Counted from the stretch's first letter, positions 1 through 9,246 are shown. The stretch is DNA of 64,000 nucleotides from Chloroflexota bacterium (GCA_023475345.1 JAMCWD010000050.1:31481-95480), one strand, 5' to 3'. A program made the numbers and translations. Notes: generated by a model not told the origin, from the letters alone.

Positions 1-1233
1 AACCCGGAGCCTCTTGCCGATTTTATCGATCTCTTCCTGCTGGGCGAAGCCGAGAATACACTGCCCGGCCTTATAGAAGCAATAAAGGATTCGTCCGGCG
101 AAAAATACGGCGTCCTGAAAAACCTTGCAAACCTCCCCGGCGTCTATGTGCCTGCCTTTTACCACCCGGAATATGACGGCGAGGAACGCCTTATAAATAT
201 ACGGCCGGACAGCGATCTTCCCGCCGTCGTAAAACACAGCCCTCCATATACAGGCGAAACCCCCGCCTCGTCGGCGATCCTTGCTTCGCGGACAGAGTTC
301 AGCAACTGCTTTTTAACCGAGGTAAGCAGGGGCTGTCCCAATGCGTGCCGCTTCTGCGTGCTGGGATGGGACTACTGGCCGTATAGGAGTTTCCCATTTG
401 AAAAAATCAGGGAAACTCTGGAAAGCGCATTGAAACATACACGCCGCCTGGGGCTTATAGCAGGAGACCTGGGAGCATATCCCGGCCTGGAAAAACTGAC
501 GGAATATCTGAGCAAACAGGATGCCAGGATCTCGTTTTCATCGTTTCGGGCCGAAAGCATAAATAAAAATATGGCGGAGTTGCTTAAAATATCGGGAGAC
601 AACACGCTGACCCTCGCACCGGAAGCCGGGAGCGAAAATCTCCGGGCGAAAATCGGCAAAAACATGACCGACGAAGACCTGTTCAATGCTGTCGATACCG
701 CCCTTTCGCACGGTGTAAAGAACCTGAGATTATATTTCATGGCGGGGCTTCCCGGCGAAACCGATGCGGATATCGGCGCCGCAATCGGTCTCGTTAAAAA
801 AATCCGCCTGCTCCAGGAGAAAAAAGCAGGCTCCGGCTCCGGGCTTCATGTTACCGTCAGCGGCTTCGTGCCAAAGGCCGGAACGCCGATGCTGTTCTTC
901 CCGGTATGCCCCGAAAACATATTGAGAGACAGGCTTGCCGGGATGAAGTCGGGCATAGAAGCGGTGGGCGGGGCTGATATTTCCGGCGAGAGCGCGCGCC
1001 AGGCGCATAACCAGGCGGCGCTTGCAAAAGGAGACCGGAGGATGGGCAGGGTGCTGGAAGAGATCGCCGGAGGCATAAAATCCTATACGGCCGCTTTCAG
1101 AAACTCCGGCATAAGGCAGGAATTTTATACGGGAAGTTTAATCGAAAGTAAAGATATGCTTCCCTGGGAGCATCTGGAAAGCAATACCCCGCGAAGCATC
1201 CTGGAAAAGGTTTTTAAGAAGATCAATGAATGA
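1..1233 (+). CDS. Radical SAM protein (B12-binding type), 5' end cut off by the window
   Basis: The reading frame is open from the first base, so the true start lies upstream and an N-terminal cobalamin-binding-like domain is probably missing from view. Cysteine codons at 334, 346 and 355 form the C-x3-C-x2-C motif (CPNACRFC) that binds the 4Fe-4S cluster and SAM. Motifs further on, LAPEAGSENLR and AGLPGET, fit the radical SAM barrel of large B12-dependent family members. The upstream residues NPEPLADFIDLFLLGEAE also resemble that group. The substrate cannot be inferred. The stop overlaps the start of pgeF by 8 bases, so the two are likely cotranscribed. The family call is firm and the function unknown. 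Confidence 0.85.
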   Translation, partial: NPEPLADFIDLFLLGEAENTLPGLIEAIKDSSGEKYGVLKNLANLPGVYVPAFYHPEYDGEERLINIRPDSDLPAVVKHSPPYTGETPASSAILASRTEFSNCFLTEVSRGCPNACRFCVLGWDYWPYRSFPFEKIRETLESALKHTRRLGLIAGDLGAYPGLEKLTEYLSKQDARISFSSFRAESINKNMAELLKISGDNTLTLAPEAGSENLRAKIGKNMTDEDLFNAVDTALSHGVKNLRLYFMAGLPGETDADIGAAIGLVKKIRLLQEKKAGSGSGLHVTVSGFVPKAGTPMLFFPVCPENILRDRLAGMKSGIEAVGGADISGESARQAHNQAALAKGDRRMGRVLEEIAGGIKSYTAAFRNSGIRQEFYTGSLIESKDMLPWEHLESNTPRSILEKVFKKINE

Positions 1234-2035
1234 ACCGATGATACTTAATGAAAAAAATGGGATAACTTACCTTGAGTTCCCTCATATTAAAAATGAAAAT
1301 TGGATCATTCATGCTTTCACCGCACGTCACGGCGGGGTAAGCTCCCATCCGTTCGATACTCTGAACACCGGCTGGGTCGAAGGCGATACTTATGAAAATT
1401 TCATGGAAAACAGGAACAGGATCCGCAATGCCCTGGGAGTATTCCCTGACGAGCTTATAAACCTGGAACACGGGAAAGAGATCATAAAAATCGGGGGGTC
1501 AGGCGGTGTCCCGGTTGATAAAGTCGGCGGCATGGTGGCCGACGGCCTGGTAACCGATATGCCCGGCGTGCCTCTATGCATAACTTATGCCGACTGCCTG
1601 CCTATATATTATGCCGATCCCGTAAAGCGCGCGATAGGGCTGATGCACGGTGGCTGGCGCGGCATAATACGGAACATCCAGGCCGAAGGCACACAGGCAA
1701 TGCGGAAACATTTCGGCTCAAGGCCCGAAGACCTTTTAGTCGGCATCGGGCCGGGCATTCACTCCTGCTGTTTTTACGTCCATGAGCCCCAGTACGAATT
1801 GTTCAAGGAAGCCTTCCCCGAAATGCAGGATTTGATGAGGAAAATGGATAATAAATGGTATATCGACCTTCCCGGAATATGCCGCCGGTGCTTGATTGAA
1901 ACAGGGGTCAGGCCGGAGAACCTCCGGGTATCGGATCTATGCACTTCATGCAGGGGCGACCTTTTTTTCTCATACCGGCGGGACGACAGGGTTACGGGCC
2001 GCATGGCGGCACTCATCGCAATAAGAGGTGAATAA
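1226..2035 (+). CDS. pgeF: Peptidoglycan editing factor PgeF (YfiH/laccase-domain family)
   Basis: This 269-residue protein has the core signature of the YfiH/PgeF family: a TARHGGVS start region, ADGLVT, ITYADCLPIYY, and GLMHGGWRG, which supply the Cys and His metal ligands. Members are known as zinc-dependent purine nucleoside phosphorylase-like or peptidoglycan-editing enzymes acting in the cytoplasm, where PgeF removes misincorporated amino acids from muropeptide precursors. Length is normal for the family. The ATG at 1226 overlaps the upstream stop; a second in-frame ATG at 1238 is possible. A GTG-started response regulator follows 2 bases after its stop, so it looks like part of one transcription unit. 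Confidence 0.9.
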   Translation: MNEPMILNEKNGITYLEFPHIKNENWIIHAFTARHGGVSSHPFDTLNTGWVEGDTYENFMENRNRIRNALGVFPDELINLEHGKEIIKIGGSGGVPVDKVGGMVADGLVTDMPGVPLCITYADCLPIYYADPVKRAIGLMHGGWRGIIRNIQAEGTQAMRKHFGSRPEDLLVGIGPGIHSCCFYVHEPQYELFKEAFPEMQDLMRKMDNKWYIDLPGICRRCLIETGVRPENLRVSDLCTSCRGDLFFSYRRDDRVTGRMAALIAIRGE

Positions 2036-2037
2036 AC

Positions 2038-2733
2038 GTGGCCAAGGAAAAAATCTTGGTTGTCGATGATGAAAAAAACATTGTCGAGTTGGTCAAATAC
2101 AACTTAAACAAGGAAGGTTATGACGTAATATGCGCCTATGACGGTTTCGAGGCGGTGAACCTTACCCGTCAGGAATCGCCCGACCTCATCATCCTGGACA
2201 TAATGCTGCCGGGACAGAGCGGCATGGACGTATGCCGCATCCTCCGGAAAGAAACCAGGACCCCTATAATCATGGCCACCGCCAAGGGGGAGGAAATAGA
2301 TAAGATCCTCGGCCTTGAAATGGGCGCCGACGATTACGTTACCAAGCCTTTTTCGCCGAGGGAACTGGTCGCAAGGGTCAAAGCCGTTCTCAGGCGCACA
2401 AGCTCCAGGGGGGAGGAAAAAGACGAAGTCAGCTTCGACGACCTGACGATAAACCTCATAAAGCACGAGGTCAGGAAAGGCGGCGAAGAAGTGGACCTCA
2501 AGCCGAAGGAGTTCGATCTGCTCAGGCTGCTTGCCACCAACCCCGGCAAGGTCTTTACAAGAGATTTCCTCCTCGAGCAGTTATGGGGATACGATTACCT
2601 GGGCGATACCCGCACCGTGGATGTCCACATGAGAAGGCTCCGCCAGAAGATCGAGGTTGACGCCGCTTCTCCCTGTTATTTAAAAACCGTCCACGGCATA
2701 GGCTACAAGTTCCAGCACGAGGAGAAGGAATAG
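2038..2733 (+). CDS. OmpR/PhoB-family response regulator
   Basis: The 231-residue protein has a receiver domain (about 1-120) with acidic pocket D10-D11, the phosphoacceptor D54 in LIILDIMLPG, and the conserved lysine in TKPFSPRELVARV. A winged-helix DNA-binding domain follows (about 130-228), ending in GDTRTVDVHMRRLRQKIE and HGIGYKF, typical of PhoB/RegX3/WalR proteins. The start is GTG at 2038, preceded by AAGAGGTG. The next gene begins directly after its stop, and two histidine kinases follow in the same direction, so they are its likely partners. A role in phosphate or envelope control is possible by analogy but not shown. Confidence 0.93.
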   Translation: MAKEKILVVDDEKNIVELVKYNLNKEGYDVICAYDGFEAVNLTRQESPDLIILDIMLPGQSGMDVCRILRKETRTPIIMATAKGEEIDKILGLEMGADDYVTKPFSPRELVARVKAVLRRTSSRGEEKDEVSFDDLTINLIKHEVRKGGEEVDLKPKEFDLLRLLATNPGKVFTRDFLLEQLWGYDYLGDTRTVDVHMRRLRQKIEVDAASPCYLKTVHGIGYKFQHEEKE

Positions 2734-3783
2734 ATGTCCAGACCCAGATCCAGCTTATCTCTGGCCGCCCTCGAGCATCTCGCAGACGGGATACTGGGCG
2801 TTTCCCATACGGGCAGGATAACCCTGATAAACCGGAGCGCATCCGAGATGCTCCGGCTGGACCCGGAAGAAATCAAGGGGAAAAAATACTGGAACGTCCT
2901 CCCCTCGCCCGATCTTATAAAAACATTAAACCAGCTTGTCCGCGATCAAAAAGGGACTCACCACGAAGAGATTATAACTTTTTCAAAAGACCGGGTATGC
3001 CTCGTACAATCATACATCGCCGAAGCCGATGAGAAAAACCCCGGCGCCGTCTGCATCATGCGCGATATGTCCGAAGTTTACCGGATCGAAAAAGCCGTCA
3101 ACCAGTTCGTGGCCACCGTGAGCCACGAGTTGAAAGCTCCCCTCACTTCCATCAAGGGTTTCGTGGAAACACTGCTTGAAGGTTCATACCAGGACCCCGA
3201 GATAAGCCGCAAATTCCTCAGTGTCATCAACGAGGAAACCAACAGGATGGCCCGCCTCATAATCGACCTGCTCCAGATCTCTTCATTCCCAGGCCAGGGA
3301 TCAAGGCTCCAGCTTTCTCCTCTCGATGCTTCGGCGATCCTGAACAACGCCCGGAACCTGTTCAAAAAACTCGCCGATCAAAGGAACATCAAGCTGTCCG
3401 TCGATGTGCCCGAAGATTTTCCCAGGATAAATGCCGATGAAGACCGCATAATGCAGGTCATAGTCAACCTCCTCGATAACGCTATCAAGTTCACGGGGAT
3501 CAAGAATGAAGGCAAAATAGAATTAAAGGCCGAGCATGCCGGAAAATCCGCAAGGATAAAAATCAAGGATTCGGGCATCGGCATCCCGGAAAAAGAAAAA
3601 GCAAAGATCTTCGAAAGATTCTACAGGATACAGGACAGCCCCGGCGCTTCCCTGGGGGGAACCGGCCTGGGACTTGCTATAGTAAAGCAGATAGTGGAGG
3701 CTCACGGCGGGGAAATAACGGTGGAAAGCGAGGAAGGCAAAGGGTCCGCATTTATTTTCACCATCCCGTTTGCCGCCTCGTAA
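2734..3783 (+). CDS. PAS-domain sensor histidine kinase (PhoR-like)
   Basis: This 349-residue kinase has a PAS domain (about 8-115, with [16 protein letters not shown]), a HisKA dimerisation domain with phosphoacceptor H131 in [16 protein letters not shown], and an HATPase domain with N box [10 protein letters not shown]1 DSGIGIP and G2 [12 protein letters not shown]. No transmembrane segment is visible, so it is probably cytoplasmic. It starts immediately after the response regulator stop and is followed after 6 bases by a second kinase with a closely similar C-terminal half. The pair probably arose by duplication and may signal to the one regulator. Kinase identity is certain and the stimulus unknown. 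Confidence 0.92.
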   Translation: MSRPRSSLSLAALEHLADGILGVSHTGRITLINRSASEMLRLDPEEIKGKKYWNVLPSPDLIKTLNQLVRDQKGTHHEEIITFSKDRVCLVQSYIAEADEKNPGAVCIMRDMSEVYRIEKAVNQFVATVSHELKAPLTSIKGFVETLLEGSYQDPEISRKFLSVINEETNRMARLIIDLLQISSFPGQGSRLQLSPLDASAILNNARNLFKKLADQRNIKLSVDVPEDFPRINADEDRIMQVIVNLLDNAIKFTGIKNEGKIELKAEHAGKSARIKIKDSGIGIPEKEKAKIFERFYRIQDSPGASLGGTGLGLAIVKQIVEAHGGEITVESEEGKGSAFIFTIPFAAS

Positions 3784-3789
3784 AAAAAT

Positions 3790-5013
3790 ATGCCTGAAGT
3801 AATATATGACTCTTTAACAAACCTCCCGCTCATAACCACAGTCCTCCCGCGGGTCAAGGAACGGCTTGAAAAAAAGAAACAGGTCGGCTTCCTTTATTTC
3901 GATGTAGTGCGTTTCCAGTCGCTGGAAAAAAATTACGGCAGGGAAGCCTGCAACATCCTCCTTGGAGTCATCGGGCGCACACTGGGCGAGCAGAGAGGCA
4001 AGCTTTACAGGGAAGAAGATCTCGTGGCGGTCAGTTCCTACGGGGCGGATTACTTTGTCGTATTTCTTTTTTCGCCTCCCCGCCAGAAGCCGGGGTTCGA
4101 AACTTACGACCTGAAACTGATATCGTTCCGCATACTGCAAAAGCTTATGAACATAATCCAGGAAGAAGCCCCCAAGCTCGGCATCCAGGAAAAAATCGAG
4201 TTCCACGCCGGGTATTCTCTCATCGCGCGCGACCCGTACATGGATGTCGAGCGCCTCGTTTACGAAGCCCAGAAGGAAGCCGCCTTCAGGAGCCAGCTCG
4301 AAGAAGTCATGGTGAAGTTCGTCTCCAACATATCTCACGAACTGCGAACCCCGCTCACCTGCATCAAGGGATACGCCGAGACCATGCTCGAAGGCGCATT
4401 AGAAGACAGGGAGCTTTCCTCTCGCTGGCTTACAATCATCAGCCAGGAAGCCACCCGCCTCGAGGCGCTTATCAACGACCTCCTCGACCTCTCCCTCATC
4501 GAAGCCCGGCAGGTCAACCTCAAGTTCTCTCCTGTAAATCTGAGCCGCCTCGTTAAGGATTCCCTGGCGGTGTTGTATCCGCTTGCGCAGGAAAAAAACA
4601 TCGATTTTATCGTCGAAGCGCCCGCAAGGCTGCCGAAGGTCATGGCCGACCAGGACAGGCTACAGCAGGTGATAACCAACCTCGTCCACAACGCCATCAA
4701 GTATTCGGATAAAAGCGGCAAAATAAAAGTCAAGGTCCAGAAAGGCCGGGAGCAGGACCTCGTCGTGAGCGTGATAGATTACGGTGTCGGGATCCCCGCA
4801 GGCAGGATAAGGCACATATTCGACAGGTTTTACAGGGGCAAGAACGAGCCGGGCGAGGCGAAGGGAAGCGGCCTGGGACTTGCCATCGTAAAACAGCTCG
4901 TAGAGGCACACGGCGGCCAGGTAAAGGTAACGAGCACGCCGGGCAAAGGAAGCAACTTCAAATTCAATATCCCCGCAGGCGATATCTGGAAAAGCAAACC
5001 AACGGGCGAGTAA
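3790..5013 (+). CDS. Histidine kinase with N-terminal degenerate GGDEF domain
   Basis: Of 407 residues, the first ~165 look like a diguanylate cyclase fold (DSLTNLPL, YFDVVRFQSLEKNYG), but the catalytic GGDEF is replaced by GADYF, so cyclase activity is unlikely; the domain may sense a nucleotide or act as a dimer module. A HisKA domain follows with H183 in NISHELRTPLTCIKGYAETM, then an HATPase domain with NLVHNAIKYS, DYGVGIP and [11 protein letters not shown]. No membrane segment is seen. The kinase half resembles the preceding kinase, implying tandem duplication with exchange of the sensor domain. It is the last gene of this unit; the CRISPR tracrRNA region lies downstream. Confidence 0.9.
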   Translation: MPEVIYDSLTNLPLITTVLPRVKERLEKKKQVGFLYFDVVRFQSLEKNYGREACNILLGVIGRTLGEQRGKLYREEDLVAVSSYGADYFVVFLFSPPRQKPGFETYDLKLISFRILQKLMNIIQEEAPKLGIQEKIEFHAGYSLIARDPYMDVERLVYEAQKEAAFRSQLEEVMVKFVSNISHELRTPLTCIKGYAETMLEGALEDRELSSRWLTIISQEATRLEALINDLLDLSLIEARQVNLKFSPVNLSRLVKDSLAVLYPLAQEKNIDFIVEAPARLPKVMADQDRLQQVITNLVHNAIKYSDKSGKIKVKVQKGREQDLVVSVIDYGVGIPAGRIRHIFDRFYRGKNEPGEAKGSGLGLAIVKQLVEAHGGQVKVTSTPGKGSNFKFNIPAGDIWKSKPTGE

Positions 5014-5068
5014 GGTTTTTTAGGGCAGTAACTTATCAGGTTCAAATTTGGTTTCAGGCAAAAAATTA

Positions 5069-5089
5069 GACGCCCCGTTGTGAGGCGTC
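5069..5089 (-). terminator. Rho-independent terminator of the tracrRNA
   Basis: On the minus strand GACGCC pairs with GGCGTC across a 9-base loop (stem arms 5084-5089 and 5069-5074), followed by TAATTTTTT at 5068-5060. This is an intrinsic terminator placed where a tracrRNA should end. Confidence 0.85.
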
Positions 5090-5138
5090 CGGCCGCTCCG
5101 TAGAGCGCAACCTGCGGAACAAAAGTCCTTACTATAAC

Positions 5139-5168
5139 TTGACAGAACAATTGCCGCTCAGGTACAGT
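5139..5168 (+). promoter_or_regulatory. Candidate cas9 promoter inside the anti-repeat
   Basis: The plus strand of the anti-repeat contains TTGACA (5139-5144), 18 bases, then TACAGT (5163-5168). This is the diverged counterpart of the promoter found in each array repeat. Transcription would start near 5175, 48 bases before the cas9 ATG. The 18-base spacing is one longer than optimal. The call is inferred from sequence only. Confidence 0.55.
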
Positions 5169-5181
5169 ATTTACTAAGACC

Positions 5182-5210
5182 AGTCTATTAAATTACATTT
5201 ACTCTGTCAA
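5182..5210 (-). promoter_or_regulatory. Candidate tracrRNA promoter
   Basis: On the minus strand TTGACA (5210-5205) is followed after 17 bases by TAGACT (5187-5182), a perfect -35 and a 4/6 -10 element. The predicted start near 5175 falls just ahead of the anti-repeat. The -35 box lies directly next to the cas9 ribosome-binding site (GGGGGGAG at 5211-5218). Confidence 0.65.
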
Positions 5211-5222
5211 GGGGGGAGCTTC

Positions 5223-8200
5223 ATGAGTAATTTAAAAGCGAAACACTATATTCTTGGTCTTGATGCAGGATCTAATTCCCTGGGATGGGCACTCATAAAA
5301 TCCGAAGCCGGAAAACCTCAAGAATTAATCAAAACAGGCGTCCGTGTGTTCGACATGGGAGCCGAAGGAAGCTTGGAATCAGGCAAGGAGACGTCGCGGA
5401 ACAAAAACCGCAGGGACGCCCGTCAAACGAGGAAGCGGCTCGACAGGCTCGCAAGAAGATTGAATAAACTGCTGAAAATTTCACAACAATCCGGCCTGCT
5501 GCCCGAACAAGAGATTAAATCGAACGAAGAGCGCCATCAATTCTTTCTCGATCTTGATAAAGAACTAATCGACGAAAATATAGAAAAATTTTCCACCCCG
5601 GAAAAGCCGAAAAGAGTCCTGTATCACCTGCTTCCCTATATCCTTAGAAAACGCGCCCTCGATGAAAAACTTGATCCTTACGAAATCGGACGGGCTTTAT
5701 ATCACATCTGTCAGAGGCGGGGATTCCTAAGCAACCGGAAAGCTCCCCTTGACGAAAAAGAAGAGGGGAAAGTAAAAACCGGCATTTCAGAACTCCAGAA
5801 AAAAATGGAAGAAACAGGCTCCAGGACACTTGGAGAATACTTTTCAAAACTCGACCCCGAGGAAAACCGCATAAGACAGCGCTATACATCAAGAAAAATG
5901 TACGAACAGGAATTCGAAATAATCTGGTCTGCCCAAAAACAATTTTATCCCGATATATTAACAGATGAACTGAAAAAGAAAATTCATAATGCAATATTTT
6001 ATCAGCGTCCTCTGAAATCCCAGAAGGACAAGATCGGCTTCTGTGAATTTGAGGAGGAAAAAAGGCGTGCGCCCATAGCCCTGCTTTTATACCAGCGTTT
6101 CAGATGTCTCCAAACGTTGAACAACCTTACAATATCAACACCTGAAGGCTTCGAAATAGGATTAACCCCGGAACAAAGACAGGTGATCGCAGACGCTTTA
6201 GAATCAAATGGTGATATGTCTTTTGCAAAACTAAGGCAAACACTGCAACTGCCAAAGGGGCATACTTTCAACCTGGAGCGTGGCGGGGAAAAGAAGATGG
6301 CCGGCAACAGGACAGCCGCGAAACTCAAAAAAATCTTCGGGGACAAATGGGGGAATTTCAGCCCGGAGGAACAGGATCAGATAGTAGAAGACCTGAGAAG
6401 CATCCAGAAAGAAGAGACTCTTATAAAAAGAGGAGAAAAAACATGGGAACTCAGTTCTGATAAGGCAAAAGAATTTGCCCACATCCGCCTTGAAGACGGC
6501 TACTGTAGCCTTTCTCGAAAGGCTCTTTCCAAAATACTCCCTTATCTTGAAAAAGGCATATACTATGCCACGGCAATTAAAGAGCTTTATCCGGATCACG
6601 GCAAAACCGAAGTTTTCGATTATCTCCCTTCCGTTGACGAATCCCTCCAGGAATTGAGAAACCCCGTCGTTCACCGCTCTCTTACCGAAATCCGAAAAAT
6701 TGTCAACTCCATAATCAGGGAATATGGAAAGCCTGATCTCATAAGGGTCGAGCTTGGACGAGACCTCAAGAAAAGTAAAGATCAAAGGGAAAATACATGG
6801 AAAAAGAACCGCCGGAATGAAAAAGAGCGAGAGAAAGCCGCACAAAAAATTCTTGAAGAGACGGGCATTGAAAAACCCTCCAGGGACGATATTCTTAAAA
6901 TTATGCTTGCCGAGGAGTGTAACTGGCAATGCCCTTATACCGGCAGGGAAAATATTCCTATCACCGCTCTGGTAGGAGATAATCCCCAGTACGACATCGA
7001 GCACATAATCCCGTTCAAGCGGTGCCTTGACGATTCGTTCGTCAATAAAACCCTCTGCTACCATGAAGAGAACAGGAACGTCAAGCGGAACAAAACTCCC
7101 TTCGAAGCATACGGCAATACGGACAGGTGGGAAGAGATCATCGGGCGGGTCAAAAACTTTAAAGGCGATATGGCATGGGTCAAACTGGAACGCTTCAGCC
7201 TCCAGAACCTTGAAAGCCTCGATGACTTCTCATCCCGCCAGCTTAACGACACCCGGTACGCATCCAGGCTTGCCGCAAAATACCTGGGGATGTTGTACGG
7301 TGGAGTTATCGACGAGAAGGGGAAGCGGAGGGTTCAGGTTTCTTCGGGCGGTGTAACGGCTTACGTGCGAAATGTGTGGGATATGAATTCCATCCTGGGG
7401 GACGGCGGAACAAAAACAAGGGACGACCACCGCCATCATGCCGTCGATGCGGTTGCCGTTGCCCTCATCGGGCCGGACACCGTTAAACTGCTGAGCGACG
7501 CGGCGGAACTTGCTCCCCAGCACAGGCGGAGACTGCTTGGAAGAATGGAAACTCCCTGGCCCGAATTCCATGATGATCTCAAAAATTCAATTGAAAACAT
7601 CAGCGTCTCAAGGAGAGTGAGCAGGAGAGCAAGGGGCTCCCTTCACAAAGACTCTTTTTACAGCAAGCCCCACAAGAGCAAAGACGGGAGGGATTACCGC
7701 CATATCAGAGTACTCCTGGCCAAGCTCACCAAAAACGAAATCGAAAACATCGTGGATGAAGTCGTGAAGGCGAAGGTTATCGAAAAAATGAAAGAACTCG
7801 GCGAAAGCGATCCTGCAAAAGCCTTTTCCCTGCCTGAAAGCCATCCCTTCCTGGAATCGAAGGACGGGCGGAAGATCCCGATTCATTCGGCAAGAATACG
7901 CAAGCCTGTAACTACACTGGAAATAGGGAAAGGGATGAACAGGCGGAACGTCCTTACAGGGAGCAACCACCATGTGGAAATTTTCGAATACACGGATAAA
8001 AATGGAAACGTAAAATGGGATGGAAAAATGGTGAGCACTATCGAGGCTTTTAATCGCCTGAGATCTAAAAAACCTGTAATCAAACGGGTTCTTGGCAAAG
8101 GAAATCACTTCCTCTTTTCACTTGCAATAGGGGAAAGTGTCTTGATGAAAGATCAGGATGGGCAAATTCAATTATTTGCTGTTCAGAAACTCTCTCTAAA

Positions 8201-8363
8201 TAATAAGGGCATAATTCAAATTACTTTTATTCCGCACAATGACGCACGACCAAAAAATTTCTATCGTCCAGGTCTTACTATAACACCGGATATATTGCGC
8301 AAAGCGGAAATAAAAAAGGTAACTGTATCACCAATAGGTGAAATCAGGTGGGCCAATGACTGA
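5223..8363 (+). CDS. cas9: CRISPR-associated endonuclease Cas9, type II-C
   Basis: This 1046-residue RNA-guided nuclease is in the compact II-C size range. RuvC-I carries D14 in ILGLDAGSNSLGWAL, followed by an arginine-rich bridge helix (about 59-85). RuvC-II has E510 in IRVELGRDLKKS. The HNH domain has H594 in YDIEHIIPF, with the asparagine-rich follow-on ENRNVKRNKTPFEA. RuvC-III has H739 and D742 in HHAVDAVAVA. All catalytic residues are present, so it should be active. The C-terminal ~200 residues are the WED/PAM-interacting region. The ATG follows GGGGGGAG. cas1 overlaps its 3' end by 8 bases, and no csn2 or cas4 is present, which fits II-C. The matching tracrRNA and array flank it. Confidence 0.97.
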   Translation: MSNLKAKHYILGLDAGSNSLGWALIKSEAGKPQELIKTGVRVFDMGAEGSLESGKETSRNKNRRDARQTRKRLDRLARRLNKLLKISQQSGLLPEQEIKSNEERHQFFLDLDKELIDENIEKFSTPEKPKRVLYHLLPYILRKRALDEKLDPYEIGRALYHICQRRGFLSNRKAPLDEKEEGKVKTGISELQKKMEETGSRTLGEYFSKLDPEENRIRQRYTSRKMYEQEFEIIWSAQKQFYPDILTDELKKKIHNAIFYQRPLKSQKDKIGFCEFEEEKRRAPIALLLYQRFRCLQTLNNLTISTPEGFEIGLTPEQRQVIADALESNGDMSFAKLRQTLQLPKGHTFNLERGGEKKMAGNRTAAKLKKIFGDKWGNFSPEEQDQIVEDLRSIQKEETLIKRGEKTWELSSDKAKEFAHIRLEDGYCSLSRKALSKILPYLEKGIYYATAIKELYPDHGKTEVFDYLPSVDESLQELRNPVVHRSLTEIRKIVNSIIREYGKPDLIRVELGRDLKKSKDQRENTWKKNRRNEKEREKAAQKILEETGIEKPSRDDILKIMLAEECNWQCPYTGRENIPITALVGDNPQYDIEHIIPFKRCLDDSFVNKTLCYHEENRNVKRNKTPFEAYGNTDRWEEIIGRVKNFKGDMAWVKLERFSLQNLESLDDFSSRQLNDTRYASRLAAKYLGMLYGGVIDEKGKRRVQVSSGGVTAYVRNVWDMNSILGDGGTKTRDDHRHHAVDAVAVALIGPDTVKLLSDAAELAPQHRRRLLGRMETPWPEFHDDLKNSIENISVSRRVSRRARGSLHKDSFYSKPHKSKDGRDYRHIRVLLAKLTKNEIENIVDEVVKAKVIEKMKELGESDPAKAFSLPESHPFLESKDGRKIPIHSARIRKPVTTLEIGKGMNRRNVLTGSNHHVEIFEYTDKNGNVKWDGKMVSTIEAFNRLRSKKPVIKRVLGKGNHFLFSLAIGESVLMKDQDGQIQLFAVQKLSLNNKGIIQITFIPHNDARPKNFYRPGLTITPDILRKAEIKKVTVSPIGEIRWAND

Positions 8364-9246
8364 TTATATCATCGACATATCCGAAGAGGCTGTCGGGCTG
8401 AAGGCAAGCAATAACCTTCTCGTCATCGAGAAAGAGGACGGCAAAAAAAAGACATACCCCTTCGATGAGGTAGCGGCGCTTATCGTTTCACACCCCAGGG
8501 TTTATCTCACACATCACGTCCTTTCCAGGCTTGCCGAAGCAGGCGGAATATTTATCGTCTGTAATGAAAAGCACATGCCTTCGGGAATGATCCTCCCCCT
8601 GTCTGGCAATTACGCACAAACGGAAAGGTTCGGAATCCAGGCTTCGGCCTCTCTCCCCCTCAAAAAACAATGCTGGAGTCAGGTGGTACGGGCGAAAGTC
8701 AGAGCACAGGCGAAGCTCCTGGATAAATTACATGGAGACGACAGGGGACTTTCCATGCTCGTATCCCGGATCAAATCGGGAGACACGACAAATATAGAAG
8801 GCCAGGCTTCCCGGCGGTACTGGCCCGCATTATTTTGCGACCCATCTTTCAGGCGTAACAGGAACGGGGAAGATCAGAACAGGCACCTTAATTACGGTTA
8901 TGCCGTTCTCAGGGCGATAATTGGAAGGGCCGTAACCGCCGCTGGTCTCCATCCTTCCCTGGGAATTCACCACCATAACAGGTACGACCCCTTCTGCCTT
9001 GCCGACGATCTCATGGAACCTTTCAGGCCTCTTGTTGACGAAGCCGTTGTGAAATGGGTAGCGGATAACGACCCCCTCAAGCCGCTCGATAAGGAATCCA
9101 AGGCGGCTATAATCTCCCCTTTGACGCGGCGTTTCACTCTGGACGGGGAAGAAAGATCCCTTTTCGATATCGCTAACAGGACGGCTCTCTCTCTTGTTTT
9201 TATATTTTCAGGACTGGGGAAAAAATTATTATTCCCGGAGCTTTGA
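8356..9246 (+). CDS. cas1: CRISPR-associated Cas1 integrase (type II)
   Basis: The 296-residue protein is the catalytic subunit of the spacer-acquisition complex. The metal-binding residues are visible: E148 in NIEGQASRRYW, a histidine within GIHHHNRYD (205-207), and D217/D218 in LADDLMEPFRP. The start chosen is ATG 8356, overlapping the cas9 stop by 8 bases and preceded by AGGTGGG; an in-frame start at 8338 would lie deep in cas9 and is less likely. cas2 follows directly, so cas9-cas1-cas2 form one operon. Confidence 0.95.
   Translation: MTDYIIDISEEAVGLKASNNLLVIEKEDGKKKTYPFDEVAALIVSHPRVYLTHHVLSRLAEAGGIFIVCNEKHMPSGMILPLSGNYAQTERFGIQASASLPLKKQCWSQVVRAKVRAQAKLLDKLHGDDRGLSMLVSRIKSGDTTNIEGQASRRYWPALFCDPSFRRNRNGEDQNRHLNYGYAVLRAIIGRAVTAAGLHPSLGIHHHNRYDPFCLADDLMEPFRPLVDEAVVKWVADNDPLKPLDKESKAAIISPLTRRFTLDGEERSLFDIANRTALSLVFIFSGLGKKLLFPEL

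Larger units (their letters stand above)
5060..5175 (-). ncRNA. tracrRNA of the type II-C CRISPR-Cas9 system
   Basis: Read on the minus strand, about 5168-5132 is an anti-repeat: GTACCTGAGCG and CTGTCAAG match the plus-strand form of the CRISPR repeat exactly. With a crRNA repeat it can form a 15-bp lower stem (three G-U wobbles), an internal loop of 7 against 9 bases, and a perfect 12-bp upper stem, the usual RNase III substrate. The tail then carries AAGG, a small hairpin GGAC-TTTT-G(T)TCC, a 5-bp hairpin CGCTC-TACG-GAGCG (5107-5094) and the terminator. A TTGACA-N17-TAGACT promoter upstream puts the start near 5175, giving about 115 nt. It lies just upstream of cas9, on the opposite strand. 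The exact 5' end is inferred. Confidence 0.88.

Noticed and set aside
5198..5222. Second anti-repeat on the plus strand (CTGTCAAG near the cas9 start)
   Set aside because: Only eight bases match the repeat, and they are explained as the complement of the tracrRNA -35 box.
8338..8355. Earlier cas1 start giving six extra residues
   Set aside because: It lies deeper in cas9, while ATG 8356 has a better-placed ribosome-binding site and matches usual Cas1 N-termini.
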